From: Gilichinskyi gelida
GTDB taxonomy: Bacteria; Acidobacteriota; Thermoanaerobaculia; Gp7-AA8
NCBI GenBank assembly: GCA_038040385.1
Contig: JBBPII010000001.1
Location: forward strand, 610,938 to 674,937
DNA: 64,000 bases
Direction: 5' to 3'
This document shows positions 51,818-60,605 of the stretch, one piece after another. The notes beneath the pieces are model-generated. The model saw only the letters and a list, made by a program, of their open reading frames with translations. It was not told the origin of the DNA and made no database searches. A program made the translations under genes and the position numbers. Numbering within the stretch: position 1 is the first letter of the stretch; each line of letters starts with the position of its first letter.

Positions 51818-52234
51818 ATGTCGACTGACAACAACGTACGCGTCCTCATCGCGGACGGCGATGCAACTGTCCGAGCGGCGCTGTTCCGCGCGCTCCTCGA
51901 CCGCGGCGTCTTTTGCGACTGCGTCGCCAGCGGCGGCGACGCCATCTCGCGGCTCGGCGAGCAGCGATATGCGCTGGTGTTGCTCGACTTCTCGCTCCCG
52001 CACGCCGGCGCTGCCGCGGTGGTCGAATCGCTGCGCGTCATGCCGAGCGCGGAGCGACCGATGGTCATCGCCACCGCCGCCGGCGCGGACTCCGCCCGCG
52101 ACCCTTCGTCACTCGCGCTCCTCAGGGCAGGCTCTGACACCGATCTGGTGCAGATGATTCTCCGCCGTCCGATAGAGGTGCTCGACGTCGCGGAATTGGT
52201 CGGCGCCTGCCTCGCTCAGGTGCGGACGACGTGA
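51818..52234 (+). CDS. Single-domain response regulator
   Basis: A 138-residue receiver domain: acidic pocket LIADGDATVRAA, phospho-acceptor Asp in LVLLDFSLPHAG, Thr/Ser position in MVIATAAGAD. The expected conserved Lys region is divergent (MILRRPIEVLDV). No output domain, so it may act in a relay or by protein binding. It is divergent from egtD (50 bases between) and its 3' end overlaps the convergent ACT-domain gene by 19 bases. Confidence 0.82.
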   Translation: MSTDNNVRVLIADGDATVRAALFRALLDRGVFCDCVASGGDAISRLGEQRYALVLLDFSLPHAGAAAVVESLRVMPSAERPMVIATAAGADSARDPSSLALLRAGSDTDLVQMILRRPIEVLDVAELVGACLAQVRTT

Positions 52235-52608
52235 GCGGCCGCCCGCAGCGCTGATACGGCGCGCTCGATGGCGCGGTCGGGGACCAGGACGTAGTCGGTG
52301 TCGAAGGTGGCGATCACCAAGACGCTCACGCCCGCCGCGGCGAGCACGCGCGTGAACTCCGCCGCTACGCCGGTCACGTCGAGCGCGAATGGCCCCTGCA
52401 AGGCGAGGCATCGCCATCCGCGGTCCGCGCGTACCGTGCCCGGCACCGCGTCATCGCGGCAGACGATCGAGAGCTCCTCGGCCGTCCGGGTGATCGATAC
52501 GAAGTCGCCGCGCGGCCAGGACGGGACCGCGTCGGCAGCGCCGAGGCGGGCGATGGCGTAGCGGTCGGCGAGGAGGGTGAAGGTGAGCGTCAGCGGCTTT
52601 CCTCGCAC
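52216..52608 (-). CDS. ACT-domain protein (CASTOR-like)
   Basis: A 130-residue protein with the ACT pattern of the YqgF-unrelated 'ACT_7' group: LTLTFTLLADRYAIARLG at the start, TAEELSIVCRDDAVPG, then GWRCLALQGPFALDVTGVAA and a second half ILIATFDTDYVLV-like strand (VSVLVIATFDTDYVLVPDRA). Such proteins bind small amino-acid-like ligands. It starts at GTG 52608. The 105 bases between it and the tRNA-Val hold no clear gene. Confidence 0.8.
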   Translation of the reverse strand: MRGKPLTLTFTLLADRYAIARLGAADAVPSWPRGDFVSITRTAEELSIVCRDDAVPGTVRADRGWRCLALQGPFALDVTGVAAEFTRVLAAAGVSVLVIATFDTDYVLVPDRAIERAVSALRAAAHVVRT

Positions 52609-52713
52609 GTCTTGATCTGGATGAGATTCGTCGTGCCCGGGGTCTCCACCGGACTTCTATTTTTATCGCGTCCCGCTTGCATTGCAACCGCTCTTTCGGG
52701 AACATGCGCCCGT

Positions 52714-52789
52714 GGCCCTGTAACTCAGTTGGTAGAGTGCGATCCTTACAAGATCGAGGTCATCGGTTCGAGTCCGGTCGGGGCCACCA
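52714..52789 (+). tRNA. tRNA-Val (anticodon TAC)
   Basis: A 76-base cloverleaf with encoded CCA: acceptor GGCCCTG / CGGGGCC, D-arm ACTCAGTTGGTAGAGT, anticodon stem CGATC-CTTACAA-GATCG (TAC), variable loop AGGTC, T-arm ATCGG-TTCGAGT-CCGGT. The next coding sequence begins eight bases after the CCA end. Confidence 0.94.
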
Positions 52790-52797
52790 CCCACCTC

Positions 52798-54222
52798 GTG
52801 GCGAATCAATTTGATGCGGTCGTCGTCGGCGGAGGGCCCAACGGTCTCGCCGCGGCGATCGAGTTGGCGCGCAACGGCGTCTCGGTCGTCCTGCTCGAGG
52901 CGAACGCGAAGATCGGCGGCGGCGCGCGGACCGCGGAGCTGACGCTGCCCGGCTTCCGCCACGACATCTGCTCGGCGATTCACCCCACCGCCGTCATCTC
53001 GCCGTTCTTCCGCACCCTGCCGCTGGCCGAGCACGGGCTGGAGTGGGTCGAGTCGCCGCACGCGCTCGCGCATCCGCGGGACGACGGCACGGCTGCGATC
53101 CTCGACCGCTCCGTGGACGTCACCGCCGACGGACTGGGCGACGACGCCGAGGCGTATCGCAAGCTGATGGGACCGCTGGCGCAGTCGTCGCGCGCGCTGT
53201 TCGACGAGATCTTCCGCGCCATGCGCATCATGTCGCGCCATCCGCTGCTGCTGGCGCGTTTCGGGATGACCGCCATCCGCTCCGCCCGCGCCGCCGCGCG
53301 CGCGAGGTTCAAAGGCGAAGCGGCGCGCGCGCTCTTCGCCGGCTGCGCGGCGCATTCGTTCGTCCCCCTCGACCAGGCCGGCTCCGCTTCCTTCGGCCTC
53401 GTGCTCGCCCTCGCCGCGCACGCCGTCGGCTGGCCGATGGCGAAAGGCGGATCGGAGTCGATCATCGACGCGCTGGCCGGCGTCCTCCGTTCGCTGGGCG
53501 GCGAGATCCGCACCTCGCATCGCGTGGCGTCGCTGCGCGACGTCCCGCCGTCGCGCGCCGTCATCTTCGACACCACCCCGCGGCAGCTCGTGGCCATCGC
53601 CGGCAACGCGCTCCCATCGCGCTACGTCCGCCGCTTGGAGCGATTCTGCTACGGACCGGGGGTGTTCAAGATCGACTGGGCGCTCGACGGGCCGATCCCG
53701 TGGCGCGCGGCGGAGTGCGCGCGCGCGGCGACGGTGCACGTCGGCGGCACCCTCGACGAGATCGCGATCCACGAAGAGGAGATCTGGCATGGCCGCGTCA
53801 CCGACAAGCCGTTCGTGCTGCTCGCGCAGCACACGCCGTTCGATCCGACCCGCGCGCCGGCCGGCAAGCACACCGGCTGGGCGTACTGCCACGTTCCCAA
53901 TGGATCGACCGAGGACATGACGGAGGCCATCGAGCGGCAGGTGGAGCGATTCGCGCCGGGGTTCCGCGACCGCATCCTCGCGCGCCACACAATCAACACC
54001 GCGCAGTACGAAGCGCACAACGCGAACATCATCGGCGGCGACATCGGCGGCGGCGCCAACACGCTGAAGCAGTTCATGGCACGCCCGACCTTCTCGCTCA
54101 ATCCGTACGCCACCCCCAACCCGCGCCTCTACATCGGCTCGGGCTCCACGCCGCCCGGCGGCGGCGTGCACGGGATGGGGGGGTATTGGGCGGCGCGGGC
54201 GGCGTTGCGGAGAACGTTCTGA
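52798..54222 (+). CDS. FAD-dependent oxidoreductase, phytoene desaturase-like
   Basis: A 474-residue flavoprotein of the amine oxidase/phytoene desaturase superfamily. The N-terminal Rossmann motif is VVVGGGPNGLAAAIELARNG, followed by LEANAKIGGGARTAE. FCYGPGVFKIDWALDGPIPW lies mid-protein and the C-terminal FAD-contacting block is LYIGSGSTPPGGGVHGMGGY. GTG 52798 is the only start that fits the mono-nucleotide fold; it lies eight bases after tRNA-Val, with no room for a promoter or Shine-Dalgarno between. Substrate unknown; a role on carotenoid-like or membrane-embedded compounds is typical of the family. Confidence 0.88.
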   Translation: MANQFDAVVVGGGPNGLAAAIELARNGVSVVLLEANAKIGGGARTAELTLPGFRHDICSAIHPTAVISPFFRTLPLAEHGLEWVESPHALAHPRDDGTAAILDRSVDVTADGLGDDAEAYRKLMGPLAQSSRALFDEIFRAMRIMSRHPLLLARFGMTAIRSARAAARARFKGEAARALFAGCAAHSFVPLDQAGSASFGLVLALAAHAVGWPMAKGGSESIIDALAGVLRSLGGEIRTSHRVASLRDVPPSRAVIFDTTPRQLVAIAGNALPSRYVRRLERFCYGPGVFKIDWALDGPIPWRAAECARAATVHVGGTLDEIAIHEEEIWHGRVTDKPFVLLAQHTPFDPTRAPAGKHTGWAYCHVPNGSTEDMTEAIERQVERFAPGFRDRILARHTINTAQYEAHNANIIGGDIGGGANTLKQFMARPTFSLNPYATPNPRLYIGSGSTPPGGGVHGMGGYWAARAALRRTF

Positions 54223-54223
54223 C

Positions 54224-54311
54224 GGGGTTGCGGGGTTGCGGGGTTGCGCGGTTTCGCAGCGCGAAACGCTAACTCGGCGGAGCACCGCGAAACCCCGCAA
54301 CCTCGCAACCC
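54224..54311. repeat. Palindromic element, GGGTTGCG/CGCAACCC family
   Basis: Three GGGGTTGCG units then GGTTTCGCAGCGCGAAACG, with CGCGAAACCCCGCAACC and CTCGCAACCC as the other arm. It begins two bases after the oxidoreductase stop. Same family as 14022-14106. Confidence 0.75.
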
Positions 54312-54393
54312 GAGCTCATCCACCCACAACCCCTTCCTGCTGAGTCCCTTAAAGCGGCACGCCACTTGCTCAAATAACACTCAGGAGGCGCAT

Positions 54394-54801
54394 ATGCGCA
54401 AGCTCTTACCCCTTACTCTCGTCACTTCACTGGCCATGTTCGGCTGCACTCTGATGAACAGCACGCCGGGCAACGGCCAGCCGTTCAGTGCCACGCCGAG
54501 CATGAGTCCGGCGACCACTCCAGGTTCCTCGTCGGGCAACGTGCCGATGTCGAGCTCGTACCTCACCCCAACGTCGAATAGCCGACTATCCGCCGATGAG
54601 GCTGCCGCGATCATGCGCGAGCACCAAGCGTACAACGGCAGGTTCCTCGGCTATCTCAATTCGACGCCGATGGTTCATCAGGCACCGCAGATCGAGACCA
54701 ATCCGCAATTCGTCATCCCCTCGTCGAACGCGAACGCGGCGCCGATCACCGTCACGAACGCCAGCGGTCAGATCGTGGTCACCAACGTCAAGAGTCAATA
54801 G
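54394..54801 (+). CDS. Small lipoprotein, unknown function
   Basis: A 135-residue lipoprotein: signal LPLTLVTSLAMFGC ends in a lipobox (AMFGC). The mature sequence is Ser/Thr/Pro/Asn-rich with low complexity (TPSMSPATTPGSSSG, SNANAAPITVTNASGQIVV), apart from a short helical segment SADEAAAIMREHQAYNGRFL. ATG 54394 has a perfect AGGAGG. No family recognised. Confidence 0.78.
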   Translation: MRKLLPLTLVTSLAMFGCTLMNSTPGNGQPFSATPSMSPATTPGSSSGNVPMSSSYLTPTSNSRLSADEAAAIMREHQAYNGRFLGYLNSTPMVHQAPQIETNPQFVIPSSNANAAPITVTNASGQIVVTNVKSQ

Positions 54802-54832
54802 CCTCACGCGCTGGGGCGGGCACGAGACCCGC

Positions 54833-55543
54833 TCAGCGCCGGCGGCCGAAGAGCCGCAGGATGTGCAGGAACAGATTGATGAAGGTGATGTAGAGCGACA
54901 GCGCGCCGTAGATGGCCAGCGTCTCGCCCTGCGCGCCGCCGGCGTGCGCCCACTGCTTGAGCGCCTGCGTCTTGTACGCCGCGAGGCCGACGAAGACGAA
55001 GACCGCCACCGTGCTGATTGCCATGTCCAGCGCCGAGGAGCGGATGAACATGTTGATGACCATCGCCAGGAGCAGCCCGACCACGCCCATGAAGAAGAAC
55101 GCGCCCCACGACGTCAGATCGCGCTTGGTCACCCGCCCGTAGACGCTGACCGCGCCGAACATACCCGCCGTCACCGCGAATGCCTGCACGATGCTCGCGG
55201 CGGTGTAGACGAAGAGCAGCACGCTGAGCGTGAGCCCTGTCAGGAGCGAGTAGACGAGAAACAGACTGGCCGCCGCCGTGGGCGTCAGCTTCTGCAGCGC
55301 CGCGCTGGCGTAGAAGACGATGCCGATCTCCGCGATGCAGAGACCGATGAAGATGATGGGGTTGGCGATGACCAGCCGCTGCATGGCCGGCGAGTTGGCC
55401 ACCCACATCGCGGCGACCGCCGTCAGCAGCAGGCCGCCGAACATCCACGAATAGACCGACCGGAAAAACGCGCGCTCCCGCTCCTGGGTCTCGGCGGTCG
55501 AGCCGCTGATCCACGCGGGCTGCTGCGAACTGTCGGGAAGCAT
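54833..55543 (-). CDS. Bax inhibitor-1/YccA-family membrane protein
   Basis: A 236-residue protein with seven hydrophobic segments typical of the BI-1 family: RAFFRSVYSWMFGGLLLTAV, LVIANPIIFIGLCIAEIGIVF, SLFLVYSLLTGLTLSVLLF, and the late GETLAIYGALSLYITFINLF with the near C-terminal conserved charged/polar residues. Bacterial members act as YbhL/YccA-like membrane proteins; some are pH-sensitive calcium leak channels or FtsH-related. Role here unknown. Confidence 0.9.
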   Translation of the reverse strand: MLPDSSQQPAWISGSTAETQERERAFFRSVYSWMFGGLLLTAVAAMWVANSPAMQRLVIANPIIFIGLCIAEIGIVFYASAALQKLTPTAAASLFLVYSLLTGLTLSVLLFVYTAASIVQAFAVTAGMFGAVSVYGRVTKRDLTSWGAFFFMGVVGLLLAMVINMFIRSSALDMAISTVAVFVFVGLAAYKTQALKQWAHAGGAQGETLAIYGALSLYITFINLFLHILRLFGRRR

Positions 55544-55579
55544 GTTTGGAACCTCCGTTTTGCCGGGATGATAACGCGT

Positions 55580-55690
55580 CCGGCCCTCACCCGGCGCTTC
55601 GCGCCACCCTCTCCCGCAAGCGGGAGAGGGGTGCTTAGAGGCCTTCTCCCGCGTGAGCGGGAGAAGGTGGCCGAAGGCCGGATGAGGGTC
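55580..55690. repeat. Palindromic element, CTTCTCCCGC family (two hairpins)
   Basis: Outer arms GGCCCTCACCCGGCGCTTCG and GGCCGGATGAGGGTC pair. Two inner hairpins are CTCTCCCGC-AA-GCGGGAGAG and CCTTCTCCCGC-GTGA-GCGGGAGAAGG. The stop codon and about 18 C-terminal residues of the membrane phosphatase lie inside it. Confidence 0.82.
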
Positions 55691-58010
55691 CGGTTCTTTT
55701 CAGCACCACGATCGTCATGTCGTCCGCCGCGGAGGAGTGGCCGAGGTGGCGCGTCCAGTCGGCGAGGATGCGGTCGAGGATGGCCTGCGCCGGGAGGCGG
55801 CGCGACGCGCCGAGGACCTCGCGCAGCCGATCGAAGCCGTATGCCGCGCCGTTGCCGTTGCTGGCTTCGAACAGCCCGTCGGAGAAGAAGAGCATGACGT
55901 CGCCGGCGCCGATGCGAATCTCCCGGTCCTCGTACGTGCGCGCCGGACCTTGCCCCAGCGGCAGGGAAGGGATGGCGATCTCCGACACCTCGTCGTAGAC
56001 GGCGAGCAGCGGATAGGGATGCCCGGCGTTGGCGAACAGCCCCTCGCCGCGCGCGGAGTCGAGCCGCAGCAGCGCCAGCGAGGTGAACGTCCGTGCCGAG
56101 CCGCTGGTGCGAAGCACGCGATCGAGCCGCGTGAGCACCGCCGCCGGCGTCTCGTCCGCGGCCACCAGGCTGGCCAACCCCGCCTTGGTCATGGCCTGCG
56201 CGATGGCGCATGAGTAGCCGTGGCCCGAGACGTCGCCCGCCGCGAGCCACAGCCGGCCGTCCTCATCGAAGAGGAAGTCGTACAAATCGCCGCCCGCCTC
56301 GGTGGCCAGCAGCGACTTCGCCGCGATCTCGTAGCCGCTGATGTCCGGCGTCTTTTGCGGCAGCAGCCCGAGCTGCATGCGCGCCAGCAGATCCATCTCG
56401 TGCTGCAGCCGGCGCTCCGTCTCCAGCCGCCGCACGAAGGCCGGCAGCCGCACCTCGCCCGCCTCGCTTTCGTCCGGCCGCATCAACCCGATGAAGCCGA
56501 AGGCGAGCGGCGCGACGGAGAGCGCGGACGTCACCGCCAGCGTGCCGGCCAGCCACGACGCGTGCAGCGCCGCGTAGATCGCCGCCGGCAGCGCCAGCGA
56601 CACGATCGTCGCCGTCAGCAGTGCCGTGAGGCCGAAGCGTGAGTAGGTGAAGACCAGCGCGCCGCCGATGATCGCCGCCGCGGCGAGCGCGAACCAGAAG
56701 CTCGAGACCGGCACGCACGTAGAGAGGAGCAACGCAGCGATGGCGACGCTGCCAAATCGCATCCGGCGGATCAGCGGCAGGCGGATTGCCGCCGCCATCG
56801 CCAGCAGCACCAATCCCGCCTCGACGATGCCCTGCCCCAGCGGCGAGGCGTGCGGGCGGAACATCGGCAGGCGGACGCTCCCGTCGGTCGGCGCCACGCC
56901 GGGGATCATCGTCGCCGCCGTCATGACCATCAGCGACAGCCCCGCCACCGCCGTCCCGCCCGCCCATCCCAGCAGCAGGCTGCGCCCGCTGCGCGGCCCG
57001 AGTCGGCCGGTCGAGAGGTCGTCGAGACTGGTGCGGAAGCTCGGCGTCGCCGATCGAATCCACGACTCCGCCGCGGACCACAAGGCGAAGATGCCGATCA
57101 CGTGCGCCGCGGCGGTGAGTCCGGCCGTGAGGAATTGATACCAGTTGCCGATCTCCCGCCACGGCTCGGCGACCGTGAAGAGCATCGACGCCAGCGCCAG
57201 GATCATGCCGTGGCGCAGGTCGATGCGTCGCCCCACCAGCAAAACCATGAACAGCGTCAGCACGCCGAGGAAGAGAATCGCCTGGACCAGCAGCTCTGGA
57301 GTTCTGGCGATCGTCAACTGCACGAGATCGAGGTTGTGCATCTCCGCGCGCAGCTCGGCCACCGTTCCCGGAACCCGCATGGTGAAGGCGCCCGCGGAGC
57401 CGGAGACCGAGGCGAGGAGGACACATTCCGGCGGGTTGCTGGCGGGGACGGGGCTGAGCGACACGCGGGTGCCGAAGACTTCGAGCTCCTCCGCGCGCGC
57501 GGCCGGCGCGCCCGGCAGGGCGACGGCGAGGATCGATTCCTTCTGTGTCCAGCCGCGGACGGCGGACTGCCCCCGCGCGGAGAACGGATTGCGCGGCATC
57601 CAGCGAACGGTGAGCGGCTCGCCGGTCAGCGAATAGACCACCGTGAGACGACCGATCTCGCGCCTGCCGGGCAAGCGCGCGTCGGCCGAGGCGTCGACGT
57701 ACGGGCCGCGCCCGCGCGCGGTCATGAAGTCGGCCGCCTTGGTCCCGTACTCGCGGTAGGGCGCGTCGCCGCGATCAAAGTCCGAGATCTCTTCCGGGAT
57801 GTTCGCGGAGCGGAGGTCGATGCGCGGCGCGGCGAGGACCTCGATGTGCGCGCCCTGCGCCGCCGCCCGATAGCGCGCGGTGAACGCAGCGCGGTCGCTG
57901 ATTGCCCCAGCCCGCCACTCCGGGAGCCGCCACCTCGCCGCCGTCAGCCCCGCCGCCAGAATGATGAGCCCGACAGCGGTGCCGGAAACGAGCAGCCGGT
58001 TCTCGCGCAT
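55635..58010 (-). CDS. Membrane SpoIIE/PP2C-type serine phosphatase
   Basis: A 791-residue membrane signalling protein. An N-terminal span (LLVSGTAVGLIILAAGLTAA) is followed by about 220 periplasmic residues, then some eight hydrophobic segments (TPELLVQAILFLGVLTLFMV to IAGTLAV-like LAGTLAVTSALSVAPLAF). The cytoplasmic C-terminus has a linker helix ETERRLQHEMDLLARMQLG and the PP2C core: LATEAGGDLYDFLF, LAAGDVSGHGYSCAIAQ, GLFANAGHPYPL, VMLFFSDGLFEASNGN. Metal-binding Asp residues are intact. The final tail (GPSSGLRPPSPAHAGEGL) and stop are palindromic repeat sequence. Confidence 0.9.
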   Translation of the reverse strand: MRENRLLVSGTAVGLIILAAGLTAARWRLPEWRAGAISDRAAFTARYRAAAQGAHIEVLAAPRIDLRSANIPEEISDFDRGDAPYREYGTKAADFMTARGRGPYVDASADARLPGRREIGRLTVVYSLTGEPLTVRWMPRNPFSARGQSAVRGWTQKESILAVALPGAPAARAEELEVFGTRVSLSPVPASNPPECVLLASVSGSAGAFTMRVPGTVAELRAEMHNLDLVQLTIARTPELLVQAILFLGVLTLFMVLLVGRRIDLRHGMILALASMLFTVAEPWREIGNWYQFLTAGLTAAAHVIGIFALWSAAESWIRSATPSFRTSLDDLSTGRLGPRSGRSLLLGWAGGTAVAGLSLMVMTAATMIPGVAPTDGSVRLPMFRPHASPLGQGIVEAGLVLLAMAAAIRLPLIRRMRFGSVAIAALLLSTCVPVSSFWFALAAAAIIGGALVFTYSRFGLTALLTATIVSLALPAAIYAALHASWLAGTLAVTSALSVAPLAFGFIGLMRPDESEAGEVRLPAFVRRLETERRLQHEMDLLARMQLGLLPQKTPDISGYEIAAKSLLATEAGGDLYDFLFDEDGRLWLAAGDVSGHGYSCAIAQAMTKAGLASLVAADETPAAVLTRLDRVLRTSGSARTFTSLALLRLDSARGEGLFANAGHPYPLLAVYDEVSEIAIPSLPLGQGPARTYEDREIRIGAGDVMLFFSDGLFEASNGNGAAYGFDRLREVLGASRRLPAQAILDRILADWTRHLGHSSAADDMTIVVLKRTGPSSGLRPPSPAHAGEGL

Positions 58011-58143
58011 GCTTTCTCTCAGTACGGACTACGGTTAGGTTCGTTTTACAGGGAACGCGACTTGCAACCCTGAAATCTGGAATTTAACACTGCTAGACTC
58101 AGGTTTCGACGCCTACAGAATTTGACTACATCGCACTCATGTT

Positions 58144-58180
58144 CCCCCTCTCCCTCAGGGAGAGGGGTCAGGGGTGAGGG
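58144..58180. repeat. Palindromic element, CCCCTCTCCCTC family, upstream of dnaK
   Basis: CCCCCTCTCCCTC pairs with GAGGGAGAGGGG-type sequence (CAGGGAGAGGGGTCAGGGG), truncated on the right. It lies within the 195-base gap before dnaK and may affect the leader. No CIRCE or clear HspR (CTTGAGT-N7-ACTCAAG) operator was found in this gap. Confidence 0.7.
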
Positions 58181-58205
58181 ATAAGTCCCAATAAGGAGAA
58201 CACTT

Positions 58206-60098
58206 ATGGCCAAAATTATCGGCATCGACCTCGGTACGACCAACTCCGTGGTCGCCATCATGGAGGGCAACGAGCCGAAGGTCATCGTCAACGCCGAGGG
58301 CAGCCGCATCACGCCTTCGGTGGTCGGCTTCACCAAGAGCGGCGAGCGGCTCGTCGGCCAGGTCGCCAAGCGACAGGCGGTCACCAATCCGGAGAACACC
58401 GTCTTCTCCATCAAGCGGTTCATGGGCCGCAAATACGAAGAAGTCAATGAAGAGATGAAGATGGTCCCGTACAAGGTGACGCGCGCCTCCAACGGCGACG
58501 TGCGCATCGAAGTGCAGGGCAAGATGTACTCGCCGCCCGAGATCTCCGCGATGATCCTGCAGAAGCTCAAGCAGGCCGCGGAAGACTACCTCGGCGAGAA
58601 GGTCGACCGGGCGGTCATCACCGTCCCCGCGTACTTCAACGACTCGCAGCGGCAGGCCACCAAGGACGCCGGCGAGATCGCCGGCCTGAAGGTCGAGCGC
58701 CTCGTCAACGAGCCCACCGCTGCGGCGCTGGCCTACGGTCTGGACAAGAAGGGGAACGAGACCATCGCCGTGTATGACTTCGGCGGCGGCACGTTCGACA
58801 TCTCCGTCCTCGAGGTCGGCGACGGCGTGGTGGAGGTCAAGTCCACCAACGGCGACACGCACCTCGGCGGCGACAACATCGACCAGCGCCTCATCGACTG
58901 GATCATCGACGAGTTCAAGAAGGACCAGGGCATCGACCTGTCGAAGGACAAGATGGCCCTGCAGCGCCTCAAAGAGGCGGCGGAGAAGGCGAAGATCGAG
59001 CTCAGCTCGACGATGTCCACCGACATCAATCTCCCGTTCATCACCGCCGACCAGTCGGGCCCGAAGCACCTCAACATGGCCATGACCCGCGCGAAGTTCG
59101 AGCAGCTCGTCGGCGACATCCTGCAGAAGACCATGGGCCCGGTGCGCCAGGCGCTCACCGACGCCGGCGTCGATCCGAAGAAGATCGACGAAGTCGTCCT
59201 CGTCGGCGGCTCCACCCGCATCCCGATGGTGCAGAAGCTGGTGCAGGATTACTTCGGGAAAGAGCCGCACAAGGGCGTCAACCCCGACGAAGTGGTCGCG
59301 GTCGGCGCGGCGGTGCAGGGCGGCGTTCTCGGCGGCGACGTCAAGGACGTCCTGCTCCTCGACGTCACTCCGCTGTCGCTCGGCATCGAGACCCTCGGCG
59401 GCGTGATGACCAAGCTCATCGAGCGCAACACCACCATCCCCACCCGCAAGTCGGAGACGTTCTCCACGGCGGCCGACAACCAGACGTCGGTGGAGATCAA
59501 GGTCCTGCAGGGCGAGCGGGAGATGGCGCGCGACAACAAGCTCCTCGGCGTGTTCCATCTGATCGGCCTGCCCCCCGCGCCGCGCGGCATGCCGCAGATC
59601 GAGGTCACCTTCGACATCGACGCCAACGGCATCATGAACGTGTCGGCCAAGGACCTCGGCACCGGCAAGGAGCAGAAGATCACCATCACCAGCTCGTCCG
59701 GCCTGTCGAAGGACGACGTGGAGAAACTGGTCAAGGACGCCGAGGCCCACGCGGCCGAGGACAAGGAGCGGCGTGACGAGATCGAGGCCAAGAACCAGCT
59801 CGACTCGCTCGTCTACCAGGTCGAGAAGATGCTCAACGAGAACCGCGACAAGATCTCGGGCTCGGACGTGAGCAATCTGGAGAGCGCCATCAGCGAAGGG
59901 CGCAAGGCGATGGAGCAGGGCGGCGTCGAAAACCTCAAGCGCGCCACCGAGAACCTGACCAAGGCCTCGCACAAGATGGCCGAGGTGATGTACCAGCAGG
60001 CGGGCGCGCAGCAGCAGCAGCCGCCGCCGAGCGGCGGCGAGACGCCGCAGTCGAAGGACGACGTGATCGAAGCGGAAGTCGTGGACGAGAACAAATGA
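58206..60098 (+). CDS. dnaK: Chaperone DnaK (Hsp70)
   Basis: A 630-residue Hsp70. The ATPase domain starts IIGIDLGTTNSVVAIMEGN and has VPAYFNDSQRQATKDAG, YDFGGGTFDISVLEVGDG and VLVGGSTRIPMVQKLV. The linker DVLLLDVTPLSLGIET and the substrate domain follow, ending in a Gln/Pro-rich lid tail and the EAEVVDENK terminus. Start ATG has AAGGAGAA. It is followed by hspR after a palindromic repeat; grpE and dnaJ are not in the window. Confidence 0.97.
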   Translation: MAKIIGIDLGTTNSVVAIMEGNEPKVIVNAEGSRITPSVVGFTKSGERLVGQVAKRQAVTNPENTVFSIKRFMGRKYEEVNEEMKMVPYKVTRASNGDVRIEVQGKMYSPPEISAMILQKLKQAAEDYLGEKVDRAVITVPAYFNDSQRQATKDAGEIAGLKVERLVNEPTAAALAYGLDKKGNETIAVYDFGGGTFDISVLEVGDGVVEVKSTNGDTHLGGDNIDQRLIDWIIDEFKKDQGIDLSKDKMALQRLKEAAEKAKIELSSTMSTDINLPFITADQSGPKHLNMAMTRAKFEQLVGDILQKTMGPVRQALTDAGVDPKKIDEVVLVGGSTRIPMVQKLVQDYFGKEPHKGVNPDEVVAVGAAVQGGVLGGDVKDVLLLDVTPLSLGIETLGGVMTKLIERNTTIPTRKSETFSTAADNQTSVEIKVLQGEREMARDNKLLGVFHLIGLPPAPRGMPQIEVTFDIDANGIMNVSAKDLGTGKEQKITITSSSGLSKDDVEKLVKDAEAHAAEDKERRDEIEAKNQLDSLVYQVEKMLNENRDKISGSDVSNLESAISEGRKAMEQGGVENLKRATENLTKASHKMAEVMYQQAGAQQQQPPPSGGETPQSKDDVIEAEVVDENK

Positions 60099-60119
60099 CG
60101 ACGCGCGCCTCGCGCGCGT

Positions 60120-60195
60120 CGTCATCCTGAGCCGCGCAGACGGCGAAGGATCTCAGGTTTCGCAGCCTGAGATCCTTCACTTCGCTCAGGATGAC
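60120..60195. repeat. Palindromic element, GTCATCCTGAGC family, between dnaK and hspR
   Basis: Outer arms CGTCATCCTGAGC and GCTCAGGATGACG, inner arms GAAGGATCTCAGG and CCTGAGATCCTTC. It fills the dnaK-hspR gap; its right end borders the hspR Shine-Dalgarno GGGAG. Confidence 0.85.
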
Positions 60196-60206
60196 GGGAG
60201 CTCACA

Positions 60207-60605
60207 ATGGGCAGGCGCAGAGCAGACGGTTACGTCATGATCTCGGCCATCGCCGAGCGGTACAACATCCACCCGCAAACGCTCCGCCTCTACGAACGTG
60301 AAGGGTTGATCAAGCCCGCGCGCACCTCCGGCAACACGCGCTTGTACGGCCAGGACGAGATCCGCAAGCTCGAGCTGATCCTGGCCCTCACCCGCGACCT
60401 CGGGGTGAACCTCGCCGGGGTCGAAGTCATCCTCAACGTCCAGACCGCGCTGCACGAAGCGCAGGCGGCGCTCGACCGCGCCGAGGACTATTTCGAGCAG
60501 ATGATGCGCATCATCCGCCAGGCGGTGCTCGACAAGCGCCACGGCATCGACCGCGAGAACGCGCTGGTGAAGTTGCAGCCGCGGGGACTGGCGAAAGTAC
60601 GATAG
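60207..60605 (+). CDS. hspR: HspR-type MerR-family heat-shock repressor
   Basis: A 132-residue MerR-fold regulator. Residues 10-75 form the winged HTH: MISAIAERYNIHPQTLRLYE, REGLIKPARTSGNTRLYGQ, DEIRKLELILALTRDLGVNL. A coiled coil follows (VQTALHEAQAALDRAEDYFE). It matches HspR, which represses dnaK operons and uses DnaK as co-repressor; the dnaK neighbour supports this. GGGAG lies seven bases before ATG 60207. Its 3' end is convergent with, and immediately adjacent to, the DUF4435 gene, and is duplicated as a degenerate copy at 63876-64000. Confidence 0.9.
   Translation: MGRRRADGYVMISAIAERYNIHPQTLRLYEREGLIKPARTSGNTRLYGQDEIRKLELILALTRDLGVNLAGVEVILNVQTALHEAQAALDRAEDYFEQMMRIIRQAVLDKRHGIDRENALVKLQPRGLAKVR
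60453..60578 (+). repeat. Left direct repeat: 3' part of hspR
   Basis: This 126-base stretch of the intact hspR recurs in the same orientation at 63876-64000 with six substitutions and one deleted base. Together the two copies bracket the ATPase/DUF4435 cassette and the IS element. Confidence 0.9.

Noticed and set aside
58011..58205. CIRCE or HspR-type operator upstream of dnaK
   Set aside because: No TTAGCACTC-type or CTTGAGT-N7-ACTCAAG inverted repeat is found; a TAGACT and a TTGCAA are present but not in convincing promoter spacing.
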